From Lysinibacillus sp. OF-1 (GTDB taxonomy: Bacteria > Bacillota > Bacilli > Bacillales_A > Planococcaceae), in assembly GCF_028356935.1 (NCBI RefSeq), contig NZ_CP102798.1:372001-436000 (forward strand): DNA of 64,000 nucleotides, in the 5' to 3' direction. Of the stretch, positions 17,287 through 26,298 are shown one piece after another (the first letter of the stretch is position 1; every line of letters begins with the position of its first letter). The notes under the pieces are model-generated. The model had not been told where the DNA came from. It searched no databases and saw only the letters and a program-made list of their open reading frames with translations. The translations under genes and the position numbers were made by a program.

Positions 17287-18402
17287 ATGATGAAAATCCA
17301 ACAAGTAGAAATCTTTGCAATACATTTACCTCTAATTGATCCATTTATCATTAGTTATGCTACATATGATACAATGCCTTCTATTATTTTAAAAGTGACT
17401 ACCGATACAGGTATTGTGGGGTACGGGGAAGCAGTTCCTGATGAGCATGTAACAGGGGAATCATGGGAAAGCACATATGCTGTGCTAAAACATCAACTTG
17501 CTCCTGCGGTTATTGGAGAAAATCCAATGGCTTTTGAAAAGCTGCACGAAAAAATGAATAAAATTGTAAAAGACGTACCAGCTGCAAAAGCAGCACTTGA
17601 TATTGCTTGCTTTGATATCACTGGGAAAGCATTAGGAGTCCCTGTATACCAACTTTTAGGTGGACGTTATCATGACAAATTCCCAATTACCCATGTATTA
17701 AGTATTGGGACGCCTGAAGAGATGGCAGAAGAGGCTGCTAATCGAGTAGAAATGGGCTATCGTTCTTTTAAAATGAAAGTAGGCACAGAGGTAACTCGTG
17801 ATGTTGCACGCATTAAAGCAGTACGTGAACGTGTAGGTGAAGATATTGCTATCCGAGTGGATGTAAATCAAGGGTGGGGCAATGCGTCTACTACCTTACA
17901 GGGTTTACGTGCTATGAAGGATTTAAACATTGATTGGTTAGAGCAACCGGTAGATAGTGAAGATATTGATGGAATGGTTGAGATTAAATCAAAATCCGAT
18001 GTGTCATTAATGATTGATGAAGGACTTCGTGGTGTACGTGAAATGCGTGAAATTATTGCCAAGCGTGCCGCTGATAAAGTAAATATTAAGTTAATGAAGT
18101 GTGGTGGCATCTACCCTGCGATGAAGCTAGCTGTCATGGCAGAGATGGCGGGAATTGAATGTCAAATTGGCTCCATGGTAGAATCATCTGTTGGCTCTGC
18201 TGCAGGTTTTCATGTAGCATTCTCTAAGAAAATTATGACAAGTGTAGAGTTAACAGGCCCGCTAAAATTCTCTAAAGATGTAGGGAATCTACATTATGAT
18301 GTTCCATTTATTTGCTTAAATGAACAGGCTGGGCTAGGTGTAGAAGTGGATGAGGATGTAATCCAGGAACTATGTAAGTTCTCAACTGTTGTAACAGCCT
18401 AA
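17287..18402 (+). CDS. Dipeptide-epimerase-like enolase-superfamily enzyme
   Basis: Has 371 residues of the mandelate racemase/muconate lactonizing group. The capping domain leads into a barrel with the KxK acid/base pair (FKMKVG, Lys162/Lys164), metal ligands Asp192 (RVDVNQGW), Glu219 (WLEQPV) and Asp244 (MIDEG), and Lys268 (IKLMKCGG). This set is typical of L-Ala-D/L-Glu and other dipeptide epimerases, which recycle murein peptides or D-amino acid peptides. Exact substrate is inferred only. ATG 17287 has GGGAG 6-7 nt upstream. An 11-bp gap to the following GNAT gene suggests one operon under the divergent regulator. Confidence 0.85.
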   Translation: MMKIQQVEIFAIHLPLIDPFIISYATYDTMPSIILKVTTDTGIVGYGEAVPDEHVTGESWESTYAVLKHQLAPAVIGENPMAFEKLHEKMNKIVKDVPAAKAALDIACFDITGKALGVPVYQLLGGRYHDKFPITHVLSIGTPEEMAEEAANRVEMGYRSFKMKVGTEVTRDVARIKAVRERVGEDIAIRVDVNQGWGNASTTLQGLRAMKDLNIDWLEQPVDSEDIDGMVEIKSKSDVSLMIDEGLRGVREMREIIAKRAADKVNIKLMKCGGIYPAMKLAVMAEMAGIECQIGSMVESSVGSAAGFHVAFSKKIMTSVELTGPLKFSKDVGNLHYDVPFICLNEQAGLGVEVDEDVIQELCKFSTVVTA

Positions 18403-18413
18403 GGAGGCGTAAT

Positions 18414-19097
18414 ATGGAAAAGATTTATGAAGGTATGCTTGATAAGACGCCGTTTTTTGTCATAAAATTAACGCCTCAGCATTTACAACAAATTGAGGAG
18501 TTACAGGTTGAAGTTTATGAAGCATTAGCAGATCAAAGTATCTTGCAGCCTTTAAGTACAGAGGAATTTGAATATATTCTAAATGGCAACGGTATGATGA
18601 TTGGTGCTTATGTAGAGGACGAATTAATTGCCTTTCGAGCACTGTTAAATCCGCCTATTGATGAGGAACATCTAGGCTATGATTGTGGAATTACGGAAAA
18701 TGAATTTCAGCGTGTTTTATATCAAGAAATATCGAATGTTTCACCGAAATATCGAGGTTATGGCTTACAAAAAACATTGGCTACAGTAGTAATGAATGCG
18801 ATTGATTTAGAAAAATATGATTATGTTTGCTCCACTGTAAAGCCATATAATATACCAAGTTTAAAAGATAAATTTTCGCAAGATCTCGTTATTAAAGGCT
18901 TGAAAATTAAATATGTTGATAAGCTCCGTTATATTTTCTATAAAGACTTACAACAGGAATTGTCCCCAGTATTTACTGACAAACAAATAATATCAATGGG
19001 GGATACAGCCGCACAACAGCAACTGCTAAAACAAGGCTTTCTTGGTACGAGGATGTTTGAAGAAAACAATGATTGGTTTGTTGTATACGAAAAATAA
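18414..19097 (+). CDS. GNAT-family N-acetyltransferase
   Basis: Has 227 residues. An N-terminal GNAT fold with strand MMIGAYVEDELIAFRALL is followed by the acetyl-CoA loop VSPKYRGYGLQKTL (Q/RxxGxG/A motif) and a helical tail. AAGGAGGCG gives a strong ribosome site, and the gene follows the epimerase by 11 bp, so it is part of that operon. It may acetylate an amino acid or dipeptide handled by the locus, which would pair logically with the M20 deacylase upstream. That role is inference. Confidence 0.8.
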   Translation: MEKIYEGMLDKTPFFVIKLTPQHLQQIEELQVEVYEALADQSILQPLSTEEFEYILNGNGMMIGAYVEDELIAFRALLNPPIDEEHLGYDCGITENEFQRVLYQEISNVSPKYRGYGLQKTLATVVMNAIDLEKYDYVCSTVKPYNIPSLKDKFSQDLVIKGLKIKYVDKLRYIFYKDLQQELSPVFTDKQIISMGDTAAQQQLLKQGFLGTRMFEENNDWFVVYEK

Positions 19098-19100
19098 AGT

Positions 19101-19146
19101 AAAGCCTTACCCTTCGCATAAATTGGTGGAGGGTAAGGCTTTTTTA
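19101..19146 (+). terminator. Bidirectional terminator
   Basis: AAAGCCTTACCCT pairs with AGGGTAAGGCTTT, followed by a T run, between convergent genes. Confidence 0.9.
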
Positions 19147-19156
19147 CGAGAGTCTA

Positions 19157-19867
19157 TTATTTCTTCATTGGACAAAAGCCACAGGCCATTAAACCAGGGA
19201 TATCTTTAGAAAAACAACAAGATTTTCTAACAGGAATATTGATTAAATTCGTAGGGCTCTGACAGCCTGTATATTGCGCCCACCAAGATTTATTTGAGAA
19301 GCGTGCCCATGTTTCTGGATTTTCTAAAGCTTCAATATCGTCCATGGCTTGATCGGCCAAGCCTGGATTAGATAACAAAACATGATAGTGCCATAGCAAA
19401 TAACCAAAGAAGTTTTCCCAAATGGTAAGAGGGGAAATCGATGTTACTTTACGAAGCTGTTGAACAATCACATGGCCATCATAAAGGATTTTCTCAATGA
19501 CCGCTTGACGTTCATCTTCCTCAACATAACGCCAATCATTTGGATTGGCGAACATGGCAACGGTAAAGCTATTGAATTCCTTTGCAGCATCGAAACGTAA
19601 TTCGAGTGGCTTGCCATCCCATACCTCATCATAAGCGGCAAGCATATAAAATTGCATAGCAAAGAACATACCATAGCGGCGAGCAAAATGAGAAATAGCG
19701 GCCGTTTCTGTTGCGGCATCTGTTATACCCATCATGAGGTTCAAAAAATCAGGATGGTAAAAATCTTTATGTATATCAGCTAATGTAAATAAAGTCCGCT
19801 TAGGTTCAGCTGTGTAGATGCTATAGGAATTTAATTGTTGAACTTGATCCATCGTTAAAGCTGGCAT
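19157..19867 (-). CDS. FhuF-like siderophore ferric reductase
   Basis: Has 236 residues. The C-terminal signature CC-x10-C-x2-C (from KSCCFSKDIPG to CGFC) is the [2Fe-2S] site of FhuF-type reductases, which release iron from ferric siderophores in the cytoplasm. The N-terminal part is helical and aromatic-rich, as in the family. GAGG lies 6 nt before the ATG. I see no convincing Fur box directly upstream, though a perfect one is present at 20460-20478 in front of the small-RNA candidate. Confidence 0.8.
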   Translation of the reverse strand: MPALTMDQVQQLNSYSIYTAEPKRTLFTLADIHKDFYHPDFLNLMMGITDAATETAAISHFARRYGMFFAMQFYMLAAYDEVWDGKPLELRFDAAKEFNSFTVAMFANPNDWRYVEEDERQAVIEKILYDGHVIVQQLRKVTSISPLTIWENFFGYLLWHYHVLLSNPGLADQAMDDIEALENPETWARFSNKSWWAQYTGCQSPTNLINIPVRKSCCFSKDIPGLMACGFCPMKK

Positions 19868-19985
19868 GGTAATCCTCTTTTCCTTTGAACTCTGTTAATT
19901 TCATTATAAAGTAATCAATTTTGCTTCACAAATGGAATGTCATGCAGTAAAATAAATTAAACATATCTGAAAGGTAGGTTTTAGA

Positions 19986-20417
19986 ATGTCAGTGCCTCAT
20001 GCAATTCCAAGACCACTCGTTCGACTGAATCAATGGATCATTCTTTTAAGTGTTATCTTTACATGGCTAACAGGGGTTACATGGCTTCTAGTCATTCCAC
20101 TGACTGCAAATTTATTGGGTATTATATGCCATTATAACCCTATTATTCGTGTCGGTAAGCTATTTCTAAAAAAGGCCCCATCTGCTTATATACCAGAGGA
20201 TGCACAACAGCAAAAATTTAATTCCAGCATTGCTAGCTTTTGTTTAGGGGTAGGCTTGTTAGGTTATATGTTGAATTGGGCTGTTGTCGGTTATATCTTT
20301 ACTAGCATGGTTGCAATCGCATCATCTATCGCAATCGCAGGTTTTTGTATTGGTTGTTTTCTACATTTTCAATTGAAGCAATGGCAGTACCGTCGTTCAT
20401 TAAAAAAATCTTTTTAA
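19986..20417 (+). CDS. DUF4395-like membrane protein
   Basis: Has 143 residues with four membrane segments (about 17-50 and 80-125). The N-terminal IPRPLVRLNQ and the last-helix FCIGCFLHFQLK agree with the DUF4395 family, of unknown function. AAAGGTAGG precedes the ATG. Monocistronic, followed by a Fur-controlled promoter reading in the same direction. Confidence 0.7.
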   Translation: MSVPHAIPRPLVRLNQWIILLSVIFTWLTGVTWLLVIPLTANLLGIICHYNPIIRVGKLFLKKAPSAYIPEDAQQQKFNSSIASFCLGVGLLGYMLNWAVVGYIFTSMVAIASSIAIAGFCIGCFLHFQLKQWQYRRSLKKSF

Positions 20418-20445
20418 AAAAGGGAAAAATTTTATTAGATTATTG

Positions 20446-20478
20446 TTGACAATTTAATTGATAATGATTATCATTATC
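20446..20478 (+). promoter_or_regulatory. Consensus promoter covered by a perfect Fur box
   Basis: -35 TTGACA (20446-20451), 17-bp spacer, -10 TATCAT (20469-20474). The 19-bp sequence at 20460-20478 (GATAATGAT, T, ATCATTATC) is identical to the classical Fur box and covers the spacer and -10, so transcription should occur only under iron limitation. The next 200 bp on this strand contain no convincing gene. Confidence 0.88.
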
Positions 20479-20480
20479 GT

Positions 20481-20649
20481 ATAAAGATTATTCCTCCGCT
20501 ACAATACAGTGTAGAGAGGATGAACTTTAGCTACTTTTCTCCAGAAGTTTGCTAGTTCATGATTACGCTCCTAAAACCCCCCTCATTTTTTGGGAACGTG
20601 AAAATCTCAGACGACTCATTCTATTTAATAGGATGGAGTCGTCTTTTTT
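20481..20649 (+). ncRNA. Candidate Fur-regulated small RNA (FsrA-like)
   Basis: From the predicted start 7 nt after the -10 to the end of the terminator T run is about 169 nt. Stem-loop 1: ATGAACT (20520-20526) pairs with AGTTCAT (20554-20560), AGC/GCT continues it after a 2-nt bulge, and ACTT/AAGT closes a TTCTCC-containing loop. A single-stranded linker follows with six C at 20577-20582 (ACCCCCCTC), complementary to Shine-Dalgarno sequences. AGACGACTC (20609-20617) and GAGTCGTCT (20636-20644) then form the terminator. CCTCC also occurs at 20493-20497. Iron-controlled promoter, C-rich linker and own terminator match FsrA of B. subtilis in design. Homology is not proven. A short ORF, MNFSYFSPEVC, overlaps it but has no spaced ribosome site. 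Confidence 0.72.
20609..20649 (+). terminator. Terminator of the Fur-regulated small RNA
   Basis: Perfect 9-bp stem AGACGACTC/GAGTCGTCT followed by T residues. Confidence 0.88.
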
Positions 20650-20698
20650 GTTGGTAAATTTATTACGCCTACTAAAAAAACAGCCCATAAAAGGACTG

Positions 20699-21661
20699 TT
20701 AGGAAGATATATTCTGTTGAACAGCATTTTTTTTCCCAATGATCATAGTATAGTAACTATGTAATAGCATACCTACGATGATGACGCCCAGACCTGCAAG
20801 TGCAATAGGGCTAGGGAATGCAATACCTAATAATAAAACCTCACCGATAATAACAAATAAAATTTCTGTTGATTGGGTTGCTTCCACAGCGGCTAGTTTC
20901 CCTTGATGGTCTCTTACACGATCGGTTGCTATGAAAAACAATACTGTTGCAATGACACCTGAACTAATTCCTACGAGTAATGATTGGAACATCTGACTTG
21001 CTGAGGGCAGTCCAACTGTAAGACTGGCATAAATAGCTATGATGATCCATGCTGGCATTGAAGCAATGGTCATACCAAGTACTCGTTGAAAAGTATCGAT
21101 CCGTCCCCCACAAATCTCCATCATCTTGCGATTACCAAGAGGATAGGCAAATGCTGCGACGATGACAGGTAAAATACCGAGCATTAAACTTCTAAACGAA
21201 ACCGATTGTGCATGAGGTATTTGTATAAGTAGAATACCTACTAAGATGACACATGAAATTAGAAGAGATATGAAAGGTATTTTTTGACGTATTGTTTTAC
21301 CCGCAATAACTGAAACAAAGAGGGGAGCTAATAATACACCAGCAACAATTGTAAATTGCCATGTGCCAGAAACCAACCAACCTGGACCAAACGCTGCGGC
21401 AAAGGTTAATGGTGCATAGAATAAAACAAATCCAACAAAGCTCCAAAGTAACCAAGCTATAGGCTGTGCTTTCATTTCACCTGAAAGCTGTGAAAAGCCT
21501 TTGCGATAAAAGACAATGATAAGTAAAAAGGGTAGCATGAAAAAGAATCTTAGTGATGCACTCCATAGCCAACTGCCACCTTGCATTTCCATTGCGTGAT
21601 TTAAAATAAAAGTCACGGCAAAGAAAAGAGAAGCTAAAATGCCTAAGGCAATTTCTTTCAT
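20699..21661 (-). CDS. EmrE/DMT-family multidrug-type transporter
   Basis: Has 320 residues with about ten membrane segments in two repeats. The opening (LASLFFAVTFILNHAMEM) and the glycine-rich GPGWLVSGTWQFTIVAG match the multidrug resistance efflux branch of the DMT superfamily. Substrate unknown. ATG 21661 (MKEIAL) follows GAGGTG by 6 nt; the in-frame GTG at 21670 lies within that site. Confidence 0.82.
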   Translation of the reverse strand: MKEIALGILASLFFAVTFILNHAMEMQGGSWLWSASLRFFFMLPFLLIIVFYRKGFSQLSGEMKAQPIAWLLWSFVGFVLFYAPLTFAAAFGPGWLVSGTWQFTIVAGVLLAPLFVSVIAGKTIRQKIPFISLLISCVILVGILLIQIPHAQSVSFRSLMLGILPVIVAAFAYPLGNRKMMEICGGRIDTFQRVLGMTIASMPAWIIIAIYASLTVGLPSASQMFQSLLVGISSGVIATVLFFIATDRVRDHQGKLAAVEATQSTEILFVIIGEVLLLGIAFPSPIALAGLGVIIVGMLLHSYYTMIIGKKNAVQQNISS

Positions 21662-21730
21662 ATCGTTCACCTCAATTTGAGTTTAGAGCTTAAACCCTTT
21701 ATGTAAATTGAAAATTCAGTAATTATTGCT

Positions 21731-21765
21731 AAAAAAATGACGAAGAAAGGAAAAGCCTTTCTTCG
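21731..21765 (-). terminator. Terminator of pepT
   Basis: Perfect 10-bp stem CGAAGAAAGG (21741-21750) and CCTTTCTTCG (21756-21765); on the minus strand it is followed after GTCA by seven T. Confidence 0.85.
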
Positions 21766-21841
21766 TAACGATGAGTATTGTTCTTTAGCGTGAGTCTAGA
21801 ATCATTGAACTTACTCGAAAATTCATCAGAAATAAGATAGA

Positions 21842-23071
21842 CTAATTAGCTTGTTGTTCAAAGAGCTGAACGATTTCAATAATAACTTGTGTTGCCTTTT
21901 CCATTGTTTCAGCAGATACATATTCAAATTTACCATGCATGTTTTCGCCACCAGCGAAAATATTAGGTGTTGGTAAGCCCATATAGGATAATTGTGAACC
22001 ATCTGTACCACCACGAATTGGTAAGGTATTTGGTGTAATATCTAATTTTTCCATTGCGGCACGTGCGATATCAACAATTTCTTTTACAGGCTCAATTTTT
22101 TCGCCCATATTGTAGTATTGATCTTCAATAGTAATACTTAGGGCATGTTCGCCATATTGTGCTTGAATTTTTGCAGCCGTATCGAGCATTAATTGTTTTT
22201 TCTCTTCGAATTTTTGACGATCATGGTCACGCACGATATAAGATAGCTCAGTATGCTCAAGAGCCCCTTTAAAGCCCATTAAATGAATGAAACCTTCATA
22301 ACCTTCTGTCTTTTCAGGAACTGCGTCAGCAGGCATTTCATTTTGGAAGGCAATGGCCATTGTGATAGCATTCACCATTTTATTTTTCGCAGAACCAGGG
22401 TGTACACTTGTTCCATTTGTAACAACCTTTACGCCAGCGGCATTGAAGCTTTCGTATTGTAGCTCACCAAGTGGTCCGCCATCCATTGTATAGGCATAGT
22501 CTGCTCCAAACGCGGCAACATCAAATTTATGTGGGCCACGTCCAATTTCCTCATCTGGTGTAAAGGCTACACGAATTTTTCCATGTTTAATAGTAGGGTT
22601 TTTAATGAGGTATTCCATCGCTGTTATAATTTCAGCAATACCAGCCTTATCATCAGCCCCTAATAACGTAGTGCCATCTGTTGTAATAAGTGTCTGACCC
22701 ACGTAATTTTTAAGCTCAGGGAAGTCAGTTGGGGACATCACTAAATGTTCATTTAACTGAATATCTCCACCATCATAATTATCTATGCGCTGTGGATTCA
22801 CATTTGTGCCCGTGTAGTCGGTAGCTGTATCAACATGGGCTAAAAAGCCGATAGTTGGTACTTCTTTATCTGTATTAGCCTCTAATGAAGCAAATAAATA
22901 GCCATTTTCATCTAATGTAATTTCTGTTAAGCCAATTTCAGCAAGTTCGTCTTTCAGGACATGTAACAGGTCAAATTGTTTTTGGGTAGAAGGAGTTGTT
23001 TCGCTTGTGAAGTCTGATTGTGTATCAATTTTTGCATAGCGTATTAATCGCTCGATTACTTGTTCTTTCAT
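21842..23071 (-). CDS. pepT: Peptidase T (tripeptide aminopeptidase)
   Basis: Has 409 residues, the normal PepT length. Zinc-site motifs of M20B peptidases are present: HVDTATDY (His79, Asp81), [22 protein letters not shown] and GTDGSQLS, plus a dimerisation domain with [10 protein letters not shown]. It releases the N-terminal residue from tripeptides in the cytoplasm. AGGAGG precedes the ATG. Monocistronic. Confidence 0.95.
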   Translation of the reverse strand: MKEQVIERLIRYAKIDTQSDFTSETTPSTQKQFDLLHVLKDELAEIGLTEITLDENGYLFASLEANTDKEVPTIGFLAHVDTATDYTGTNVNPQRIDNYDGGDIQLNEHLVMSPTDFPELKNYVGQTLITTDGTTLLGADDKAGIAEIITAMEYLIKNPTIKHGKIRVAFTPDEEIGRGPHKFDVAAFGADYAYTMDGGPLGELQYESFNAAGVKVVTNGTSVHPGSAKNKMVNAITMAIAFQNEMPADAVPEKTEGYEGFIHLMGFKGALEHTELSYIVRDHDRQKFEEKKQLMLDTAAKIQAQYGEHALSITIEDQYYNMGEKIEPVKEIVDIARAAMEKLDITPNTLPIRGGTDGSQLSYMGLPTPNIFAGGENMHGKFEYVSAETMEKATQVIIEIVQLFEQQAN

Positions 23072-23160
23072 AAGTATGGCCTCCTAATGTGTATATGTTA
23101 AAATTCTTTGTGCATTCACAAAGTTGATTCTGGGCGCATTATGCCAAGGCATAATTGATA

Positions 23161-23811
23161 TTATTGTAACACTTTACTTCGGATTTCGGAATATTGAAGG
23201 ATACTTAATGCAATAAGTAATTGAGCGCTATAATAAGTTAGCATGATTACTTCGTGTGAAAAAGCTAGTGGCGTGACAAATTTATTAATAGCTAAATAAG
23301 AATCAGAAGCAATAAATAACAGAGCACCAATTGTCGCCAATGTAGAATCGGTTTTTATGGCCGTCCATCCCATAGTGAGAATCACTGAAATATAGGCAAT
23401 CACTGCGATACCAAGTATCGTTTCACCTGTTTTAAAGACAGACCCTGCAATCCAGATGGCCATGCTCGCTCCGTAAAGCAGTAAGAGTATTTTTGCCCAC
23501 GTGGGTACTTGCCGCTCGTTTGCGGTAGAGAAAGCAAAAATATAAAAGACATGACCTATAAGAAAGCTAGTCAGACCAATTAAAAACCACTGCAATGTAT
23601 AGTCCCCAATCATACAAAATATAAGCCCAGCAATAATTAAAAGTTGGTATTTTTTAATATGTAATGGCTTCTGAATCGCAGCTAAAATAATGATGAGCAA
23701 CATGGGAATCACTTTAAAAATGAGTTTTAAACTTTCGGCAATATGGGAAAAGAGAAATATATAATAAAGACCAAATAAAATAATGAAACCTATTAGAAAT
23801 TTTTTTAACAA
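23161..23811 (-). CDS. YhhN/TMEM86-family lysoplasmalogenase-like membrane protein
   Basis: Has 216 residues with about eight membrane segments. Family motifs are FCMIGDYTLQW, FLIGHVFYIFAF and FIASDSYLAI, whose acidic residues form the proposed active site of lysoplasmalogenases. The start is TTG at 23811, with AAAGGAG 9 nt upstream. Bacterial substrates are uncertain. Confidence 0.82.
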   Translation of the reverse strand: MLKKFLIGFIILFGLYYIFLFSHIAESLKLIFKVIPMLLIIILAAIQKPLHIKKYQLLIIAGLIFCMIGDYTLQWFLIGLTSFLIGHVFYIFAFSTANERQVPTWAKILLLLYGASMAIWIAGSVFKTGETILGIAVIAYISVILTMGWTAIKTDSTLATIGALLFIASDSYLAINKFVTPLAFSHEVIMLTYYSAQLLIALSILQYSEIRSKVLQ

Positions 23812-23942
23812 ATTTTTCAGCTCCTTTCCTTTTGAAATTCAATATTTATGGTAGAATTCCTTTCTGTACAACGTATGTATGAAACTTTTTTAGTATGTAA
23901 CCGTAAATAAGTAGACAGAAAGCTGAAGAGAGGATGAACCAA

Positions 23943-25622
23943 ATGACTAAGCTACTGATAGCTTCTGCAGTCATTGCATTGATCGCGAGTGTGTTAGTGA
24001 CACCGCTTATTACAAAGAAGCGAGAAGATGGTAAATCAAGAAAGGTGATTGGATACTTTTTTATTGGTGTCTTTGTACTAGGATTTTTAGCTACTGCAAT
24101 CACTCTATATGTAACAAAAATTGATGTAAACTGGCTTGTTTTTTGGCCTGCTATTATTTTATTAACGTTAGCTGGCGCCCTGCTTGCAAGTGGTATTGAA
24201 CGGAAAATAAAAGGTATTTTATTTTTAGCAAGTTTAGGCGTAGCTGTGTATGTATTATCGGCTCCTCTATGGAATGCTAATGAAAAATTTGAATCCTCAG
24301 AAATGAAGGAAGAAGTTGAAATAAAACCATTCGATGAGACACAAACACCTGCAAGTGTACCACCGAAATTTGCTCGCAATAAAATGAAAAAAGCTTTCGG
24401 GCAAGTGCCAAACACTAGTTACTATGAGTTAGGACGCTTACAAATCCAAAAAGTGAAGGGTGATTATGTTTATATCGCACCTGTTGAATTTTCAGGATTC
24501 TTTAAATGGATGAATGGGGATACAACACCTGGTTACTTTATTATGAGTGCCACAGATTCTGCAGATAATCCTAAATTCGTTAAAGAGGAAATGAAATATG
24601 TTCCTTCTGCATATTTAAATGCTAATTTAGAACGTCATATGCGTTTACAACATCCATTCCTTATTTTTTATGGAGACGTTCAGCTTGAAGTAGATGATGA
24701 AGGTAAGCCTTATTACATTCGTTCATATGGTGAATTTATTACCGCGCGTAATGGCTTTGATGTGAAAGGGATTGTTTTAGTTGATGCACTAACAGGGAAA
24801 TCGGAAACGGTTGAACTGGACAAAATACCTGAATTTATTGATGGTGCAGTTTCACCAGAGACAGTAAGTTTACAAAACAGTTATTTTGGTAATTATGTTC
24901 ACGGTTTTTGGAACAGTATGTTTGGTAAAAAGGATGTAAAGATCCCTTCCGATGAAGGAACAGAATCGAATGTAAGTCCAATTTTCGATGAGAAGGGTGA
25001 TATGTATTACTTTACTGATTTTACAAGCCCTAAAGAAGGTGTAGATTCAATGTTAGGCTATTCCTTAACGAATGCTCGTACAGGGGATGCCACATACTAT
25101 ACAGGAAATTTAGATTCAAGTTATATGGATTCACAGGGTAATTTACAAATTATCGAGAAGAAATTTATTGAGAAAAAATGGACTGGTGAAATGCCAGTGT
25201 TATATAACTTTTATGGTGAAGCAAGCTGGCTGACAGCGGTGCTAGATTCCAACGGCTTTTTACAAAACTACTTCATCGTGTCTGCTGCCAATCCTGAAAT
25301 ATCTGTTTATGCTACTACTCCTAAAGAGGCACTAAAGCTATATAAAACGGCCTTAAGTCGTGGAGGAAATACAGTAGATGGTAGCTCAAATGCGGAAGAG
25401 AAACAAGTGAGCGGGAAGGTAATGCGTGTTTACAAAGAACGTCTAGGTGATTTTACAATGGTATCTTTCTTATTAAATAATGGTGAAAATTATTTAATTA
25501 GTGCCGAAACAGAGCCTTTAGCAATATATTTACAAGAAGGTGATGAGGTCATTCTCACATATGGCGATACAGGTGAACAATTCTTGCCAGTTCGATCCCT
25601 CATGATTAAGGGATTACAATAA
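23943..25622 (+). CDS. Large conserved membrane protein of unknown function
   Basis: Has 559 residues. Four membrane segments fill the first 110 residues, followed by a long extracytoplasmic domain of about 440 residues without Cys, rich in beta-strand-like segments: YYELGRLQIQKVKGDYVYIAP, a middle region with YFTDFTSPKEGVD and LVDALTGKSETV, and a C-terminal OB-like strand set (VSGKVMRVYKERLGDFTMVS). ATG 23943 is preferred, since AGAGG is 9 nt away; ATG 23934 is adjacent to it. I recognise no catalytic motif. Monocistronic with a strong terminator. Confidence 0.75.
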   Translation: MTKLLIASAVIALIASVLVTPLITKKREDGKSRKVIGYFFIGVFVLGFLATAITLYVTKIDVNWLVFWPAIILLTLAGALLASGIERKIKGILFLASLGVAVYVLSAPLWNANEKFESSEMKEEVEIKPFDETQTPASVPPKFARNKMKKAFGQVPNTSYYELGRLQIQKVKGDYVYIAPVEFSGFFKWMNGDTTPGYFIMSATDSADNPKFVKEEMKYVPSAYLNANLERHMRLQHPFLIFYGDVQLEVDDEGKPYYIRSYGEFITARNGFDVKGIVLVDALTGKSETVELDKIPEFIDGAVSPETVSLQNSYFGNYVHGFWNSMFGKKDVKIPSDEGTESNVSPIFDEKGDMYYFTDFTSPKEGVDSMLGYSLTNARTGDATYYTGNLDSSYMDSQGNLQIIEKKFIEKKWTGEMPVLYNFYGEASWLTAVLDSNGFLQNYFIVSAANPEISVYATTPKEALKLYKTALSRGGNTVDGSSNAEEKQVSGKVMRVYKERLGDFTMVSFLLNNGENYLISAETEPLAIYLQEGDEVILTYGDTGEQFLPVRSLMIKGLQ

Positions 25623-25629
25623 AAGAACA

Positions 25630-25666
25630 AAAGACGATCTTCGATATATCAAGATCGTCTTTTATT
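25630..25666 (+). terminator. Bidirectional terminator
   Basis: AAAAGACGATCTT (25630-25642) pairs perfectly with AAGATCGTCTTTT (25652-25664) between convergent genes. Confidence 0.92.
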
Positions 25667-26093
25667 ATGTGGATTTGTCCTCTTGAATAAAAGTTAGCAT
25701 TTTTTCTTTATGGTTCATAAAGAGTGTTTTTGCGTGGTCATTTAATGTAAAGATTTCATGTAAATAGCCTTGCAGTAATCTATTTTCGTACGCAAAAGAA
25801 TGTGTGGATTCGCGTTCTAAAATATAGGATAAAAAAAGAGTATGTAAAACAGCTACTTCTAAATTTTGTGTATTGGTAATAAATTTTAAGTTGAGAATAG
25901 AGGTATGGGAAACGAACTGATTAACATAATCAATAGCCTGTTTATACAGTGTCAAATCAACATTAGGCTCTAATCGTTTTCTTAGCTGTGTACATGCATT
26001 ATTTAATTCCTCTATTTTTAAAAATAAACCTCTTACACTTCTTTTATGTTGTTGTTCTAAAGTACGAGCAAGATGTTTATTGATATTGGACAT
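25665..26093 (-). CDS. Helical hypothetical protein
   Basis: Has 142 residues, soluble and almost entirely helical (amphipathic stretches LKIEELNNACTQLRKRLE and YKQAIDYVNQFV). AAAGGAG lies 11 nt before the ATG. No family recognised and no motif with a functional meaning. Confidence 0.65.
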   Translation of the reverse strand: MSNINKHLARTLEQQHKRSVRGLFLKIEELNNACTQLRKRLEPNVDLTLYKQAIDYVNQFVSHTSILNLKFITNTQNLEVAVLHTLFLSYILERESTHSFAYENRLLQGYLHEIFTLNDHAKTLFMNHKEKMLTFIQEDKST

Positions 26094-26254
26094 TATTCAT
26101 TTAACTCCTTTCATCCATTAGGGATCATTTATTAATATGAATGGAATAGCTGGAAAAGGGAAGAGGCTTTTCGTTTAATTTATTGGTGAACTTACTATCT
26201 ATATCGAGACAAAATCACTAGCCTTAATATCGATGAGTAATAAAATTATGAAAA

Positions 26255-26290
26255 AAATGGGGTTCTAATCATACGATAGTAACCCCATTT
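26255..26290 (-). terminator. Terminator of the nitroreductase gene
   Basis: AAATGGGGTT (26255-26264) and AACCCCATTT (26281-26290); T run on the minus strand. Confidence 0.85.
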
Positions 26291-26298
26291 ATATTTGG

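Noticed and set aside
20549..20764. 71-codon ORF behind the Fur promoter
   Set aside because: It runs through the small-RNA terminator into the 3' end of the convergent transporter gene and has no ribosome site.
23846..24415. 189-codon antisense ORF
   Set aside because: It is a shadow on the opposite strand of the large membrane-protein gene, with no ribosome site or family motif.
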